In this document: positions 25,753-33,520 of the stretch, in pieces
Layout of the letters: each line of letters begins with the position of its first letter
How positions within the stretch are numbered: the first letter of the stretch is position 1
Source: an uncultured Acetatifactor sp.
GTDB taxonomy: Bacteria > Bacillota > Clostridia > Lachnospirales > Lachnospiraceae
NCBI GenBank assembly: GCA_910579755.1
Contig: CAJTVB010000025.1
Span: forward strand, 1-50,061
Length of the DNA: 50,061 nt
Direction: 5' to 3'
Notes under the pieces: model-generated
Databases searched by the model: none
Seen by the model: the letters and a program-made list of their open reading frames with translations, nothing else
Told to the model about the DNA's origin: nothing
Position numbers and translations under genes: made by a program

Positions 25753-26694
25753 TTAAAACAGACTTTCGCCTGCAAACTTCTTGCTCAATTGGTTGGCTGT
25801 CACCACCAGAACAAGGCTGATCACCGAGTTGAACAGACCCACCGCAGTGGAGTATCCATAATCGGAATTGACCAGACCCACCTCATACACATAGGTGGAA
25901 ATAACCGAAGCGGCGCTTCTGTTTAAGGAATTCTGCAGCAGATACACCTTTTCAAAGCCCACTCCCAGAAGGCCGCCCATTTGAAGAATAAACAGCATCA
26001 ATATAGTCGGCTTAATAGAAGGCAGATCTATATGGATCATCCGTTGTATCTTAGTGGCACCGTCCACAATGGCTGCTTCATGCATTTCGTAGTCCACTCC
26101 GGCCAGGGCCGATATGTAAATGATGGAGCTCCATCCCATACCCTGCCAAATGCCGCTCCACACATAAATGTGCTTAAACCACTCCGGTTTCGCCAAAAAA
26201 TCCACGGGCTCCATTCCGAAAAATCCACGGATCACATTAAAAATTCCCGAATCCTGAGACATAAAAATGGATATCATACCGCAGATAACCACCGTGGAGA
26301 TAAAGTACGGGGCATAGGATACCATCTGTACCGCCTTTTTCAGCTTGTGATGCCGTAAATAGTTCAGCATCAGGGCAAAGATAATGGGAATAGGGAAGCC
26401 TGCGATCATTCCATAGACGCTGAGCCCAACGGTATTCATAAGCAGACGTTTAAAATTGTAAGCGCTGAAAAAACGCTGAAAATGCTCAAATCCCACCCAG
26501 GGGCTTCCCAAAATTCCCAGCTTGATCTTATAATCCTTAAAGGCCAGCAGCACGCCGTACATGGGAACATAGGAAAATATAATATAATAAAGCAATACCG
26601 GCGTAATCATCAAATAGAGGATCCAGTTTTTCCTCATATTTTTCAGCAGCCGGGCTCCAAAAGATTCTTTTTTTGCTGTAATATTCATCAACAA
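25753..26694 (-). CDS. Sugar ABC transporter permease, LplB-like
   Basis: 313 residues with six hydrophobic helices and the EAA loop HEAAIVDGATKIQRMIHIDL. N-terminal residues MNITAKKESFGARLLKN are cytoplasmic and precede helix 1 (WILYLMITPVLLYYIIF). The best-spaced start to AAAGGAG is a TTG at 26694; an ATG two codons later (26688) is equally possible. It forms the transmembrane channel together with the LplC-like protein and receives substrate from the binding protein encoded upstream. A hairpin terminator lies between it and the binding-protein gene. Confidence 0.92.
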   Translation of the reverse strand: MLMNITAKKESFGARLLKNMRKNWILYLMITPVLLYYIIFSYVPMYGVLLAFKDYKIKLGILGSPWVGFEHFQRFFSAYNFKRLLMNTVGLSVYGMIAGFPIPIIFALMLNYLRHHKLKKAVQMVSYAPYFISTVVICGMISIFMSQDSGIFNVIRGFFGMEPVDFLAKPEWFKHIYVWSGIWQGMGWSSIIYISALAGVDYEMHEAAIVDGATKIQRMIHIDLPSIKPTILMLFILQMGGLLGVGFEKVYLLQNSLNRSAASVISTYVYEVGLVNSDYGYSTAVGLFNSVISLVLVVTANQLSKKFAGESLF

Positions 26695-26713
26695 TACCTG
26701 CTCCTTTCAAAAA

Positions 26714-26748
26714 AGCGGCGGAGAAATCACTGCCAACTCTCCGCCGCT
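26714..26748 (-). terminator. Partial terminator between binding-protein and permease genes
   Basis: AGCGGCGGAGA (26714-26724) and TCTCCGCCGCT (26738-26748) form a perfect 11-bp stem. On the minus strand the stem is followed at once by TTTTTTGAA. It lies just after the solute-binding gene and 20 bases before the permease start. It would let most transcripts stop after the binding protein, giving more binding protein than permease. Confidence 0.8.
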
Positions 26749-26798
26749 GTCAGGCTCCTTTCAGCAATCACAGCTTACGCCTGCACATTCACAAAAGG

Positions 26799-28400
26799 TT
26801 ATCGGTCCATCGCCGCATCATAAGCCCCTTTATACAGTTCCTCAAGTCGATCCAGGCCCATACCCTTTAATGTATTGATATATTCGTCCCAGGTTTCTTC
26901 AAGATTATATTCCCCGGTAACTACCTTTGCCATATATTCATCGACATAAGGATTAATGTCCGCGCCAATCGTACCAAGCTCCTTCTGCTGTTCCTCCGTA
27001 TAGGTCAGCCTGGGCCAGGGCACCTGCCCGTGGTCGATCAGCTTCAGTCTCTGCAGATTCAGATACACCTCATCCGGATCCACATTGGCAGACATTCCGT
27101 CCATCCACGCTCTGGGCTGTACGGAAGGATGGCTCTGTCCGCCTCCCTGAATAGCGGAACTGGCACGAACGGTAGTAATGTCATCACCGTGACCTTTGTT
27201 CAAAATCCATTCCCATTCTCCCTGATCATTGTACTGATAGGTCTCGCCTTCCACGCCCATCCAGGCCAGCTTGCCACCATCCTCGGTATAGAACTGATCG
27301 GCCCAGGCCACCACTACCTCAGGATGCTTACACTTGTCGGATATGGCCAGGGTGCCGCCGTTGATACCGGCGCTCAGGTCCAGGCAGTCATCCCAGGGCG
27401 TCAATGCGATATAATCCTCATCGTGATCACGTCCTACCGTAAGAAACGCACCTGCATCGAAAAAGGAACCCAGCACATCACCGGACTGCCCCATGGGCGC
27501 CTGCTCATCATGAGATACGGTAAAGCTGTTCTTATACATCAGACCTTCCTGATACAGCTTGGTTGCGTATGCCAGAAATTCCTTGTACTCCTCCGTGGCA
27601 GGCACATACCGAAGCTCGCCGCCGATGATTCCATCCTTCCCTGTGTTGGGAAAATCTGCATACTGCAGCAAAAAGAAGGGGGTCAGCCAGGAATTGCAGA
27701 ACAAGGGAATCTCATCGTCAGGGTCTCCGTTTCCGTTTGCATCCTGTTCTTTAAATGCCTTCAACACCTCATACAGCTCTTCAAAGCTTGTGGGCTCCTT
27801 TAACCCCAGATTATCCATCCATCTCTTGTTGATCCAGTATGCGGGCCTGTTTACGCCGGGAAGATCTACCTGGGGCAGACTGTAGATATGGCCGTCTGAA
27901 GCCGTAATATACTGCCAGCCATCCCTTTCATCCAGCAAAGCCGTCAGGTTAGGCGCATACTTTCTGATCAAATCCTCCAAAGGGATCATAATTCCCTGTA
28001 TCCCGTATTTATCGGCATCCAAATTGGTTTTATAGAATATATCCGGGTAATTATTTCCATTGATCATGGTGCTGAGCTTCTCACCCAGGTCCGCATGCAG
28101 CACGTTGGTAAAGTCTATCTGAATATTGGCATCCTTTAATGCTTTCTGCATGGCGATATTGTCAGTCATTGTATAATCGCCGTTCATTCCCGCAACAGCG
28201 GTGAAGGTCATGGTCTCCGCCAAAGGAAAGGAAACACTGTCAAGCATGTCTCCCTGGGCTGCTCCGGCATCCCCTTTGTTTTCTTCTTTATTAGATGTAC
28301 CATTATCGGATGAGGACTGCTCCCCATTACCACAGCCTGCCAGTATAGAAAGAAATACGGCTGCTGTCAGCGTAAGTGCGATCACTTTTTTCAGCTTCAT
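26799..28400 (-). CDS. Extracellular sugar-binding lipoprotein of the LplABC-like importer
   Basis: The ATG at 28400 with AAGGAGG upstream starts MKLKKVIALTLTAAVFLSIL and ends the signal at lipobox LAGC; the longer open frame upstream has no ribosome site and is rejected. The product is 533 residues, the usual size of LplA/LipO-type CUT1 binding proteins. A Ser/Asn-rich linker follows the cysteine, and then the two-lobed domain (DANIQIDFTNVLHADLGEKL; NGNNYPDIFYKTNLDADKY; AGINGGTLAISDKCKHPEVV). It captures an oligosaccharide at the membrane and delivers it to the two permeases. It is the first gene of the operon. Confidence 0.9.
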   Translation of the reverse strand: MKLKKVIALTLTAAVFLSILAGCGNGEQSSSDNGTSNKEENKGDAGAAQGDMLDSVSFPLAETMTFTAVAGMNGDYTMTDNIAMQKALKDANIQIDFTNVLHADLGEKLSTMINGNNYPDIFYKTNLDADKYGIQGIMIPLEDLIRKYAPNLTALLDERDGWQYITASDGHIYSLPQVDLPGVNRPAYWINKRWMDNLGLKEPTSFEELYEVLKAFKEQDANGNGDPDDEIPLFCNSWLTPFFLLQYADFPNTGKDGIIGGELRYVPATEEYKEFLAYATKLYQEGLMYKNSFTVSHDEQAPMGQSGDVLGSFFDAGAFLTVGRDHDEDYIALTPWDDCLDLSAGINGGTLAISDKCKHPEVVVAWADQFYTEDGGKLAWMGVEGETYQYNDQGEWEWILNKGHGDDITTVRASSAIQGGGQSHPSVQPRAWMDGMSANVDPDEVYLNLQRLKLIDHGQVPWPRLTYTEEQQKELGTIGADINPYVDEYMAKVVTGEYNLEETWDEYINTLKGMGLDRLEELYKGAYDAAMDR

Positions 28401-28466
28401 AATAAGCCTCCTTATGTTTTTTGTAGGTTCTACCAGATCAGCGCTTTTTCTGTAAAATCTGTTTGT

Positions 28467-28495
28467 ATTGTATATTATGCGCATTTTTTATACAA
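28467..28495 (-). promoter_or_regulatory. Candidate promoter of the importer operon
   Basis: On the minus strand TTGTAT (28490-28495), a 17-base spacer, and TACAAT (28467-28472), about 65 bases before the ATG at 28400. The boxes are only moderately close to consensus, as expected for an activated promoter. The AT-rich intergenic stretch 28401-28732 holds no gene. Confidence 0.45.
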
Positions 28496-28631
28496 GAAAC
28501 ACTATTTCAATGCACATATTGTATAATTGAATATTTGCATGATACGGCAAATACCACAGAAAAACAACTGCTTTTATAAAAATCATACATTTGTGCAATA
28601 GAAAAATTGAAGAATTGCATTCCGCTCCGCT

Positions 28632-28663
28632 CTGTGATACCCTAATAAAAGACTGTGATACCC
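28632..28663. promoter_or_regulatory. Direct repeat CTGTGATACCC with 21-base period
   Basis: CTGTGATACCC occurs at 28632-28642 and again at 28653-28663, exactly two helical turns apart. A partial third copy (AGATACC) lies at about 28686. Tandem direct repeats of this period are the usual architecture of AraC-family binding sites. It lies between the importer operon promoter and the divergent nuclease gene, so either could be the target. Confidence 0.45.
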
Positions 28664-28732
28664 CACAGCGAATTTCAAGATGCAAGATACCATTACAGCT
28701 CTATCATATATAGTAAGAAAGAATGATTTTAT

Positions 28733-29779
28733 ATGGAATCCGAATCAAATAAATATTTTAATCATTTTTTTAAAAGGAATATGACAGGAAAAGTGAAACA
28801 TTTTTTCACAGTATTGGCATTCATTTTTTTGGTGCTATGTACTTCCTCCTGCCAAAATAATGCCGAGCCTCCCCTGCCGGATGACACCGGCGGCAATTTT
28901 AACAGCAGTCCGGCAGACTTCCCTGAAGCCCCAAAATCCGCGGAATCTCAGCCGGAACAGCCCGCTGCCCGGACCCTGCTTGACAGCCTCCCGCCGTACT
29001 CGGGAGATCCTTACACAGAAATTAACAACAACATTCCTTTCTTCACAGAAAACGACTACACCACAGACTCCTTTGAAAATTACAGTCCTCTGGATTCGCT
29101 GGGCCGGTGCGGTGCCGCTTTTGCCAATATAGGACAGGACCTCATGCCCACAGAGGATATCGGCTCTATCGGCCACATCCGGCCATCCGGCTGGCACACA
29201 GTAAAATACGATATAATAGACGGAAACTACCTGTACAACCGCTGTCATCTGATCGGCTATCAGCTAACCGCCGAAGGGGCAAACGAGAAAAATCTGATTA
29301 CCGGAACGCGCTGTCTGAATGTAGCAGGAATGCTTCCCTTTGAAAACATCACTGCTGAATATATTAAAGAAACCGGCCATCATGTCCTGTACAGGGTAAC
29401 TCCCCTCTTTCGAGATGAAAATCTTGTGTCAGACGGGGTTTTGATGGAAGCATGGTCTGTAGAAGACAGTGGAGACGGCATCTGCTTCTGTGTTTTCGTA
29501 TATAATGTTCAACCCGGTATAGTAATCGATTATGCAACAGGAGAAAGCTCTCTGGAAACACCAACCGTTTCTTCCGCTTCACAAGGTTTCGATCCGGGAG
29601 CCTCCCCGGAAGCTGCAGACACCGCCTGCTATATTTTAAACACCAATACGAAAAAGTTTCACCTTCCTTCCTGTGCCAGTGTGGAAGATATGGCCGAAAA
29701 AAATAAGGAGACCCGGGAAGGCACCCGGCAGGACATGATCAACATGGGATATACTCCCTGTAAAAGGTGTCAGCCCTGA
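28733..29779 (+). CDS. Lipoprotein DNA/RNA non-specific endonuclease (EndA/NucA-like)
   Basis: 348 residues. The N-terminal hydrophobic segment and TSSC (Cys40) suggest a lipoprotein. The nuclease core has GHIRPSGWHTVKYD, then YLYNRCHLIGYQLTAEGANE with the probable catalytic His172, and KNLITGTRCLNVAGMLPFE with metal-binding Asn residues. This corresponds to the DRGH-type motif of EndA/NucA. The C-terminus carries CYILNTNTKKFHLPSC and YTPCKRCQP, an Ada-like Cys module. It likely degrades extracellular DNA at the surface. An internal ATG at 28781 is an alternative start; the ribosome site for either is weak. Confidence 0.85.
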   Translation: MESESNKYFNHFFKRNMTGKVKHFFTVLAFIFLVLCTSSCQNNAEPPLPDDTGGNFNSSPADFPEAPKSAESQPEQPAARTLLDSLPPYSGDPYTEINNNIPFFTENDYTTDSFENYSPLDSLGRCGAAFANIGQDLMPTEDIGSIGHIRPSGWHTVKYDIIDGNYLYNRCHLIGYQLTAEGANEKNLITGTRCLNVAGMLPFENITAEYIKETGHHVLYRVTPLFRDENLVSDGVLMEAWSVEDSGDGICFCVFVYNVQPGIVIDYATGESSLETPTVSSASQGFDPGASPEAADTACYILNTNTKKFHLPSCASVEDMAEKNKETREGTRQDMINMGYTPCKRCQP

Positions 29780-29877
29780 CTTTGCTATAAAACCTCATTT
29801 CAGATTGTAAAATATGTATGCTCATGATATAATGGCCTCATTCGAGGCAGAAAACAGACAGAAAATCGGAGATAAAT

Positions 29878-30171
29878 ATGAAACCTGACAAAGAAACTAC
29901 AAAACCATCCAAAAAGAAAATAACCTCCCGACAGGCTGCCGCCATTGCAGGCATTGTCCTGCTGGTGCTTTTGTATATCGTGACTCTGGCAGCTGCCATC
30001 CTGGACAGCTCTTCCTCCGCCCGATGGTTCTGGACCTGCCTTTTTGGTACTATAGCTGTCCCTCTATTGGTCTGGATCTACAGCTGGATGTACGAAAAGC
30101 TCACCGGAAAATCCGTGGAAGCCAATCCATCCAGCAATGAAATTTCCTCCGGTCCCAAGCAAACCCCTTGA
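29878..30171 (+). CDS. Small membrane protein, two helices
   Basis: 97 residues: a basic N-terminus (KPSKKKITSRQAAA), helix 1 AIAGIVLLVLLYIVTLAAAI, helix 2 WFWTCLFGTIAVPLLVWIYS, and a polar tail. The ribosome site is CGGAGA seven bases before the ATG. The sequence type is common in Lachnospiraceae next to housekeeping genes, but no function is known. It is the last intact gene before the mobile-element scar. Confidence 0.75.
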   Translation: MKPDKETTKPSKKKITSRQAAAIAGIVLLVLLYIVTLAAAILDSSSSARWFWTCLFGTIAVPLLVWIYSWMYEKLTGKSVEANPSSNEISSGPKQTP

Positions 30172-30202
30172 GGAAAGCAGCTCTAAAAAACGATTGTAAA
30201 CA

Positions 30203-30355
30203 TCATAGCAATTCATTATGTAAAAGCTCACGAAAGGCATCTAAACTTTCTGTTCTGGCGGCGGCCTTGTGCCATTTTCGCAAAGGTTCAGTGCTTGTTT
30301 CAATATTTACGCGGTTTCGAATATCTTCCGGAACATTCCCCAAGTCTTTGCTCAT
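30203..30355 (-). pseudogene. Short ORF fragment, 50 residues, unknown
   Basis: It reads MSKDLGNVPEDIRNRVNIET and ends LDAFRELLHNELL. The composition is protein-like and helical, but there is no ribosome site, and it adjoins other mobile-element fragments on the same strand. It may be the tail of a larger deleted protein. No family is recognised. Confidence 0.3.
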
Positions 30356-30430
30356 ATGAGATAAAGAGGTAAAAGAAGTGTAAAAAATTTTGCCGTTCCC
30401 TGTCCGGCTGACTGCCGGACGGGTCGGGCT

Positions 30431-30637
30431 TTAGTCGGGCAATTCCGCATTGCCGATAAAATAGTAATGGATTTCGATTTCCTGTCTGCGGAGCTTCCCC
30501 CGGCGTTTCCCGTGGCTTCCAGCGTCCTTGAAAGCTCGCCCCTGCAGAACGGCGGCACGCTCTTTCAGTTCCTTTTGCTCGGCTTCATAGTCTGCCGAAA
30601 GTTCCGTGAAACGCTCGTCCGATATGCGCCCGGTCAC
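30431..30637 (-). pseudogene. Serine recombinase (DUF4368 type) C-terminal remnant
   Basis: It begins TGRISDERFTELSADYEAEQ then KELKERAAVLQ, the coiled segment typical of large serine recombinases of Tn4451/ICE type. After an apparent internal deletion it ends RRQEIEIHYYFIGNAELPD, which resembles the extreme C-terminus of the same proteins. The N-terminal catalytic domain is absent. It is joined out of frame to a relaxase fragment upstream. Confidence 0.6.
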
Positions 30638-30951
30638 GCTGTCAAGCCGTTGTCGAGTGCGTCACGGGGGGCAAAACTAATAATGTAATGGTGGCTCTTT
30701 ACGTCCTCCCGTTTTTGATTCTTGCCGTATTTCAGATTGAAGCGCATACAAGCTATGGCGAAATCTTCATCATCACCGCAATTCAGAGAGGAAATGAGAT
30801 AGCCTGTCCTCGGAACAATCTGCCCGTTTTTATCAAGAGTGGGCTTCATGGTAAACTCGTCATGCCGGGAGGTTAGGTACTGCTCGGCAGCTCCATAGTC
30901 GGCATTTTTAGAACTTGGGGTGGCAACCCCAACAAGATTCCCATAGGACAA
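30634..30951 (-). pseudogene. MobA/VirD2-type relaxase N-terminal remnant
   Basis: From SKNADYGAAEQYLTSRHDEF through YGKNQKREDVKSHHYIISFA this is the N-terminus of the short relaxases of Firmicutes mobilisable elements (typical start AIxKHIASKNADYG). The first dozen residues are replaced, and the protein breaks off after PRDALDNGL, before the HxHxH metal site. It is cut from a mobilisable element and fused to the recombinase remnant at about 30640. Confidence 0.65.
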
Positions 30952-31083
30952 AATGAGCGATTAGCGAAATTTGGTACTGTGGTAGTTGAAAATACCAAAA
31001 ATGGGCGCAAAAAAACAGGAAACCTTTTCTTGATTTCCTGTCTTAGTGTGTCGTCCTATCCAGCGGCAATTTTTAGCTTTTGA

Positions 31084-32169
31084 TTAATGGATATGTTCAT
31101 CGTAAAAATCTAAAAAATCCTCGAACAACTCCAAATCCAATGAATTACACCATTTTTCCCTGTCAAGGTTTTGATATATATAATTAGCTTTATCCTCCGA
31201 AAACCGTTCCCTGTTTTCCTCTGTGTTATAGTCATAGTCAAGCGTTTTGAGCCATTCATCAAATTTCGCATTAAACTCATTGCGATATGTGTCGTCATTG
31301 AAATAGTTATGTCCTTTATTCTCAAGAGGAATAAAGCTAAATCGGGAATCGTCCTTATATTTTTCGTAATAAATTTCGTAACCGTATTCGACTGGAACAA
31401 CTTCATCATCAAAGCTATGTACAATCATAACAGCGGCATTGCTTTTTGAGAAGCCATCCAACGCAGTATTTGCGGCATACCCGCCATATTGAATCCTCTC
31501 ATGCAGTTTCACAAATGGTAACATCAAATAAATGCCATTTCCTACCTGTTTTTTCCCCCCGGCTTCAAACAGATTCGGTGAAGCGTTAAAACCTGAACAC
31601 GCTATAACGGCTTTTACTTCGGGGTGGTATGTAAGCACACTGCAAACACTGTAGCCGCCCCAGCTATGCCCGAATAAAACGATTGGCAGACTTGGGAATT
31701 TCCCGCTTTCTTCCACAAATGTAATTGCATAGTCAAGGTCAATTACTCCCTGTGGAAGTCCTCCGACTCCCTCACCCTCGCTTTCATCATTTCCCGTAGC
31801 GTCATAAGAGAAAACATAATATCCATGACAGGCAAAATAATTCACACAATCCATATAAGAATTATGTCCACCTCCACCAAAGCCATGTGCCATTACAACG
31901 ATACCACGCTGGTTTTCTCCCGAACTATACATATATCCCGCCAGTTTCTGTCCCTCGTTGGAACTAAACTCATATTTCGTGCGGTGCAATCCGTCAAAGT
32001 CATCAACATAGAGCATAAGCGGCTCATAGCTCTCAAATCGCTGATTAAAATTCTCGTTATACACAATTACAGACAATACCCAATCGCCAGCAATTATTAG
32101 TACAGCCACGATAGCTAATACAATAGAAAGAATCTTTTTCTTTTTAGATTTCAGTTTCAACTTTTTCAT
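31084..32169 (-). CDS. Membrane-anchored alpha/beta hydrolase
   Basis: 361 residues. A Lys-rich N-terminus and one membrane helix (ILSIVLAIVAVLIIAGDWVL) anchor an extracytoplasmic hydrolase. Fold landmarks are VVMAHGFGGGGHNSYMDCV (oxyanion loop), nucleophile Ser in LFGHSWGGYS, a possible acid in MIVHSFDDEVVPVEYGY, and the His in PLENKGHNYF. The C-terminal 60 residues are charged and helical. Substrate unknown; an esterase or peptidase role is typical. The ribosome site AAAAGGAT is very close to the ATG. The exon after a group II intron 3' end begins only 30 bases upstream, so this gene may have lost its original promoter. Confidence 0.85.
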   Translation of the reverse strand: MKKLKLKSKKKKILSIVLAIVAVLIIAGDWVLSVIVYNENFNQRFESYEPLMLYVDDFDGLHRTKYEFSSNEGQKLAGYMYSSGENQRGIVVMAHGFGGGGHNSYMDCVNYFACHGYYVFSYDATGNDESEGEGVGGLPQGVIDLDYAITFVEESGKFPSLPIVLFGHSWGGYSVCSVLTYHPEVKAVIACSGFNASPNLFEAGGKKQVGNGIYLMLPFVKLHERIQYGGYAANTALDGFSKSNAAVMIVHSFDDEVVPVEYGYEIYYEKYKDDSRFSFIPLENKGHNYFNDDTYRNEFNAKFDEWLKTLDYDYNTEENRERFSEDKANYIYQNLDREKWCNSLDLELFEDFLDFYDEHIH

Positions 32170-32198
32170 ATCCTTTTCGACTTATTGTTTTGTCGGAA

Positions 32199-32671
32199 GT
32201 CGAGTAGACAGGCGCCTCATAATGCCAGCCCCTCACAGATCCGTGCGTGCGGCTTTCCCGCACACGGCTCTTCATAATAACATTTACAGTTTCAGAATAA
32301 GCTGACATATATCTTCGGCATTACCAGCGGATAATATTTCAGCATTTCTATGAACCCTTCCCGTGTATAGCTCTTCCTGTTGCTCCTTCGGTTCAGAACC
32401 TTGAACAGCATTTCTCTTACCTGCTGTTTGAAGTTGCTTATCATCCTTCCGTTGAAGCTGACACCATAATACCTGTAGTGCCCTGTCAGCTTCAGATTGA
32501 GCATTCCCATCAGTTTCTTTAGTTTCTGGTCTCGATTAGCGTACAGCCAGACTTTTATGTCAGTTTCTGCCGGAATTTCTTACTGCTCGTTTTCGGCATC
32601 ATCCATGCTGTCCCTTTCCTTGTCCTTCCGCAGTAAAATGTAAATCCCAGAAAGTCGAAGGTTTCTAGAGA
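32199..32671 (-). mobile_element. Group II intron 3' end with RT C-terminal pseudogene
   Basis: Reading the minus strand from 32671: LETFDFLGFTFYCGRTRKGT, a frameshift with stop near 32565, then KLTGHYRYYGVSFNGR and LNRRSNRKSYTREGFIEMLK to a stop at 32292. This is the maturase/thumb and C-terminus of an intron reverse transcriptase. Downstream, bases 32270-32238 form domain V: GAGCCGTGTGCGG, loop, CCGCACGCACGGATC. A domain VI-like hairpin follows, and the intron ends CTACTCGAC at 32199. Everything 5' of 32671 is lost, so it cannot splice. Confidence 0.8.
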
Positions 32672-32830
32672 AGCACTAATTCAAGTATTTCCTGATAATG
32701 TATGATAAAATATAAGTATCAAACAAAAGGTGGTACGCCCATGAATCAAATGACACTTACAGATATGGAATATTCCAACCGTAAAAAGAAAACCAAACGA
32801 GAAGAGTTTTTCGATGCTATGGATGAAATA
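32672..32830 (+). mobile_element. Truncated IS5-like insertion sequence with transposase N-terminus
   Basis: The ATG at 32741 reads MNQMTLTDMEYSNRKKKTKR then EEFFDAMDEI, the first 30 residues of IS5/IS1182-like transposases in Firmicutes. The frame ends exactly at 32830, where a tRNA-derived sequence begins. The IS left end lies near 32672 (AAGCACTAATTCAAG), inside the intron reverse transcriptase. The right part of the IS is missing. Confidence 0.7.
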
Positions 32831-32854
32831 TCGGGGTGACAGGATTCGAACCTG
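32831..32854 (-). other. tRNA-Pro 3'-end fragment, probable prophage attachment site
   Basis: On the minus strand the 24 bases read CAGGTTCGAATCC followed by TGTCACCCCGA. This is a complete T-arm plus the 3' acceptor strand, identical in form to the end of a bacterial tRNA-Pro. No 5' half of a tRNA is present. A lone 3' end like this is the usual mark of an attachment site left by an element that integrates in a tRNA gene. It marks the boundary between the IS/intron scar and the prophage. Confidence 0.75.
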
Positions 32855-32930
32855 ATTGTTTAATGCCAATAAATGCGATAAATGAGCCATTTTGCGATAT
32901 TATGGACAAAATTCTGGACAAATTTTAAAA

Positions 32931-33125
32931 TCACTGCCGCCCCTTGTCGTGGGAGATTTTTTCAATAATAATTTTACCATCCACATAATCCACTGATACC
33001 ACCTTGTCCTCTTGCGTCACTCCTAACGCCTTTACCATTTCAGCCGGGAGACTGATTTTATAGTTAACCGAATTTTTACCGGCAGTCCCCCCAGCTTTTC
33101 CCATGATTATATTTCTTTCTACCAT
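32931..33125 (-). CDS. AbrB/MazE-like (SpoVT-AbrB) DNA-binding protein
   Basis: The ATG at 33125 has AGGGG seven bases upstream and gives 64 residues starting MVERNIIMGKAGGTAGKNSV. The body NYKISLPAEMVKALGVTQED then KVVSVDYVDGKIIIEKI is a swapped-hairpin AbrB fold. Such proteins act as antitoxins or transition regulators and bind palindromes. Three TTGGTTACC sites lie in its own promoter region and in the divergent one, so auto-regulation is likely. No toxin gene lies immediately next to it on the same strand. The three small genes divergent from it are the probable targets. Confidence 0.82.
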   Translation of the reverse strand: MVERNIIMGKAGGTAGKNSVNYKISLPAEMVKALGVTQEDKVVSVDYVDGKIIIEKISHDKGRQ

Positions 33126-33141
33126 CTGCAATCCCCCTATC

Positions 33142-33248
33142 ATTGGTTACCTATCTATATCATAAAATAATTGGTTACCAAATGCAAGAAAAATATTTTT
33201 GAAAATTTGCAAAAACCTATTGACTATTGGTTACCAATAGCGTATAAT
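33142..33248. promoter_or_regulatory. Divergent promoters with TTGGTTACC operators in both spacers
   Basis: Plus promoter: TTGACT (33220-33225), 17 bases, TATAAT (33243-33248). Minus promoter: TTGCAT (33187-33182), 17 bases, TATGAT (33164-33159). The palindrome CTATTGGTTACCAATAG (33224-33240) fills the plus spacer, TTGGTTACCAA (33171-33181) fills the minus spacer, and a third ATTGGTTACC (33142-33151) lies in the minus leader. A protein bound to these sites would block both polymerases. The AbrB-like protein encoded on the minus strand is the obvious candidate. Confidence 0.8.
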
Positions 33249-33280
33249 TAGACTTATCAAATGAACGGAGGATATGGAAA

Positions 33281-33508
33281 ATGAGAGATAAAAACACATT
33301 TAAGTCCTTTACTTGCAGTGATGGAACTGTAAAATCTTTCTGCATTATGGCAGACGGCAACGTGTCAGAAGATATCCATTTTGGCAATTACACAAAATGG
33401 AATGTTTATCTCGGAAATATAGACGATAGGGCTTTTGAACATTCACTTCCGACTTATCATCAGTATTGTTTTGAAAGTGGAGAGCATTATTTGGCAGGAA
33501 GACATTAA
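33281..33508 (+). CDS. Small prophage protein, first gene of the regulated cassette
   Basis: 75 residues, MRDKNTFKSFTCSDGTVKSF, soluble, with many aromatic residues (FGNYTKWNVYLGN; LPTYHQYCFESGEHY). The ribosome site CGGAGG is well spaced. It is transcribed from the near-consensus plus promoter at 33220-33248 under the AbrB-like operator. No family recognised. Together with the next two small genes it looks like a moron (host-benefit) cassette at a prophage end. Confidence 0.65.
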   Translation: MRDKNTFKSFTCSDGTVKSFCIMADGNVSEDIHFGNYTKWNVYLGNIDDRAFEHSLPTYHQYCFESGEHYLAGRH

Positions 33509-33520
33509 CCACACCACCCA

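Noticed and set aside
32199..32671. Diversity-generating retroelement beside a phage tail module
   Set aside because: The reverse transcriptase motifs, domain V and domain VI are those of a group II intron, it lies outside the prophage boundary, and no template/variable repeat pair was noticed near the fibre gene.
32831..32854. Complete tRNA-Pro gene
   Set aside because: Only the T-arm and 3' acceptor strand are present; the sequence beyond has no anticodon or D arm. Treated as an att-like fragment.
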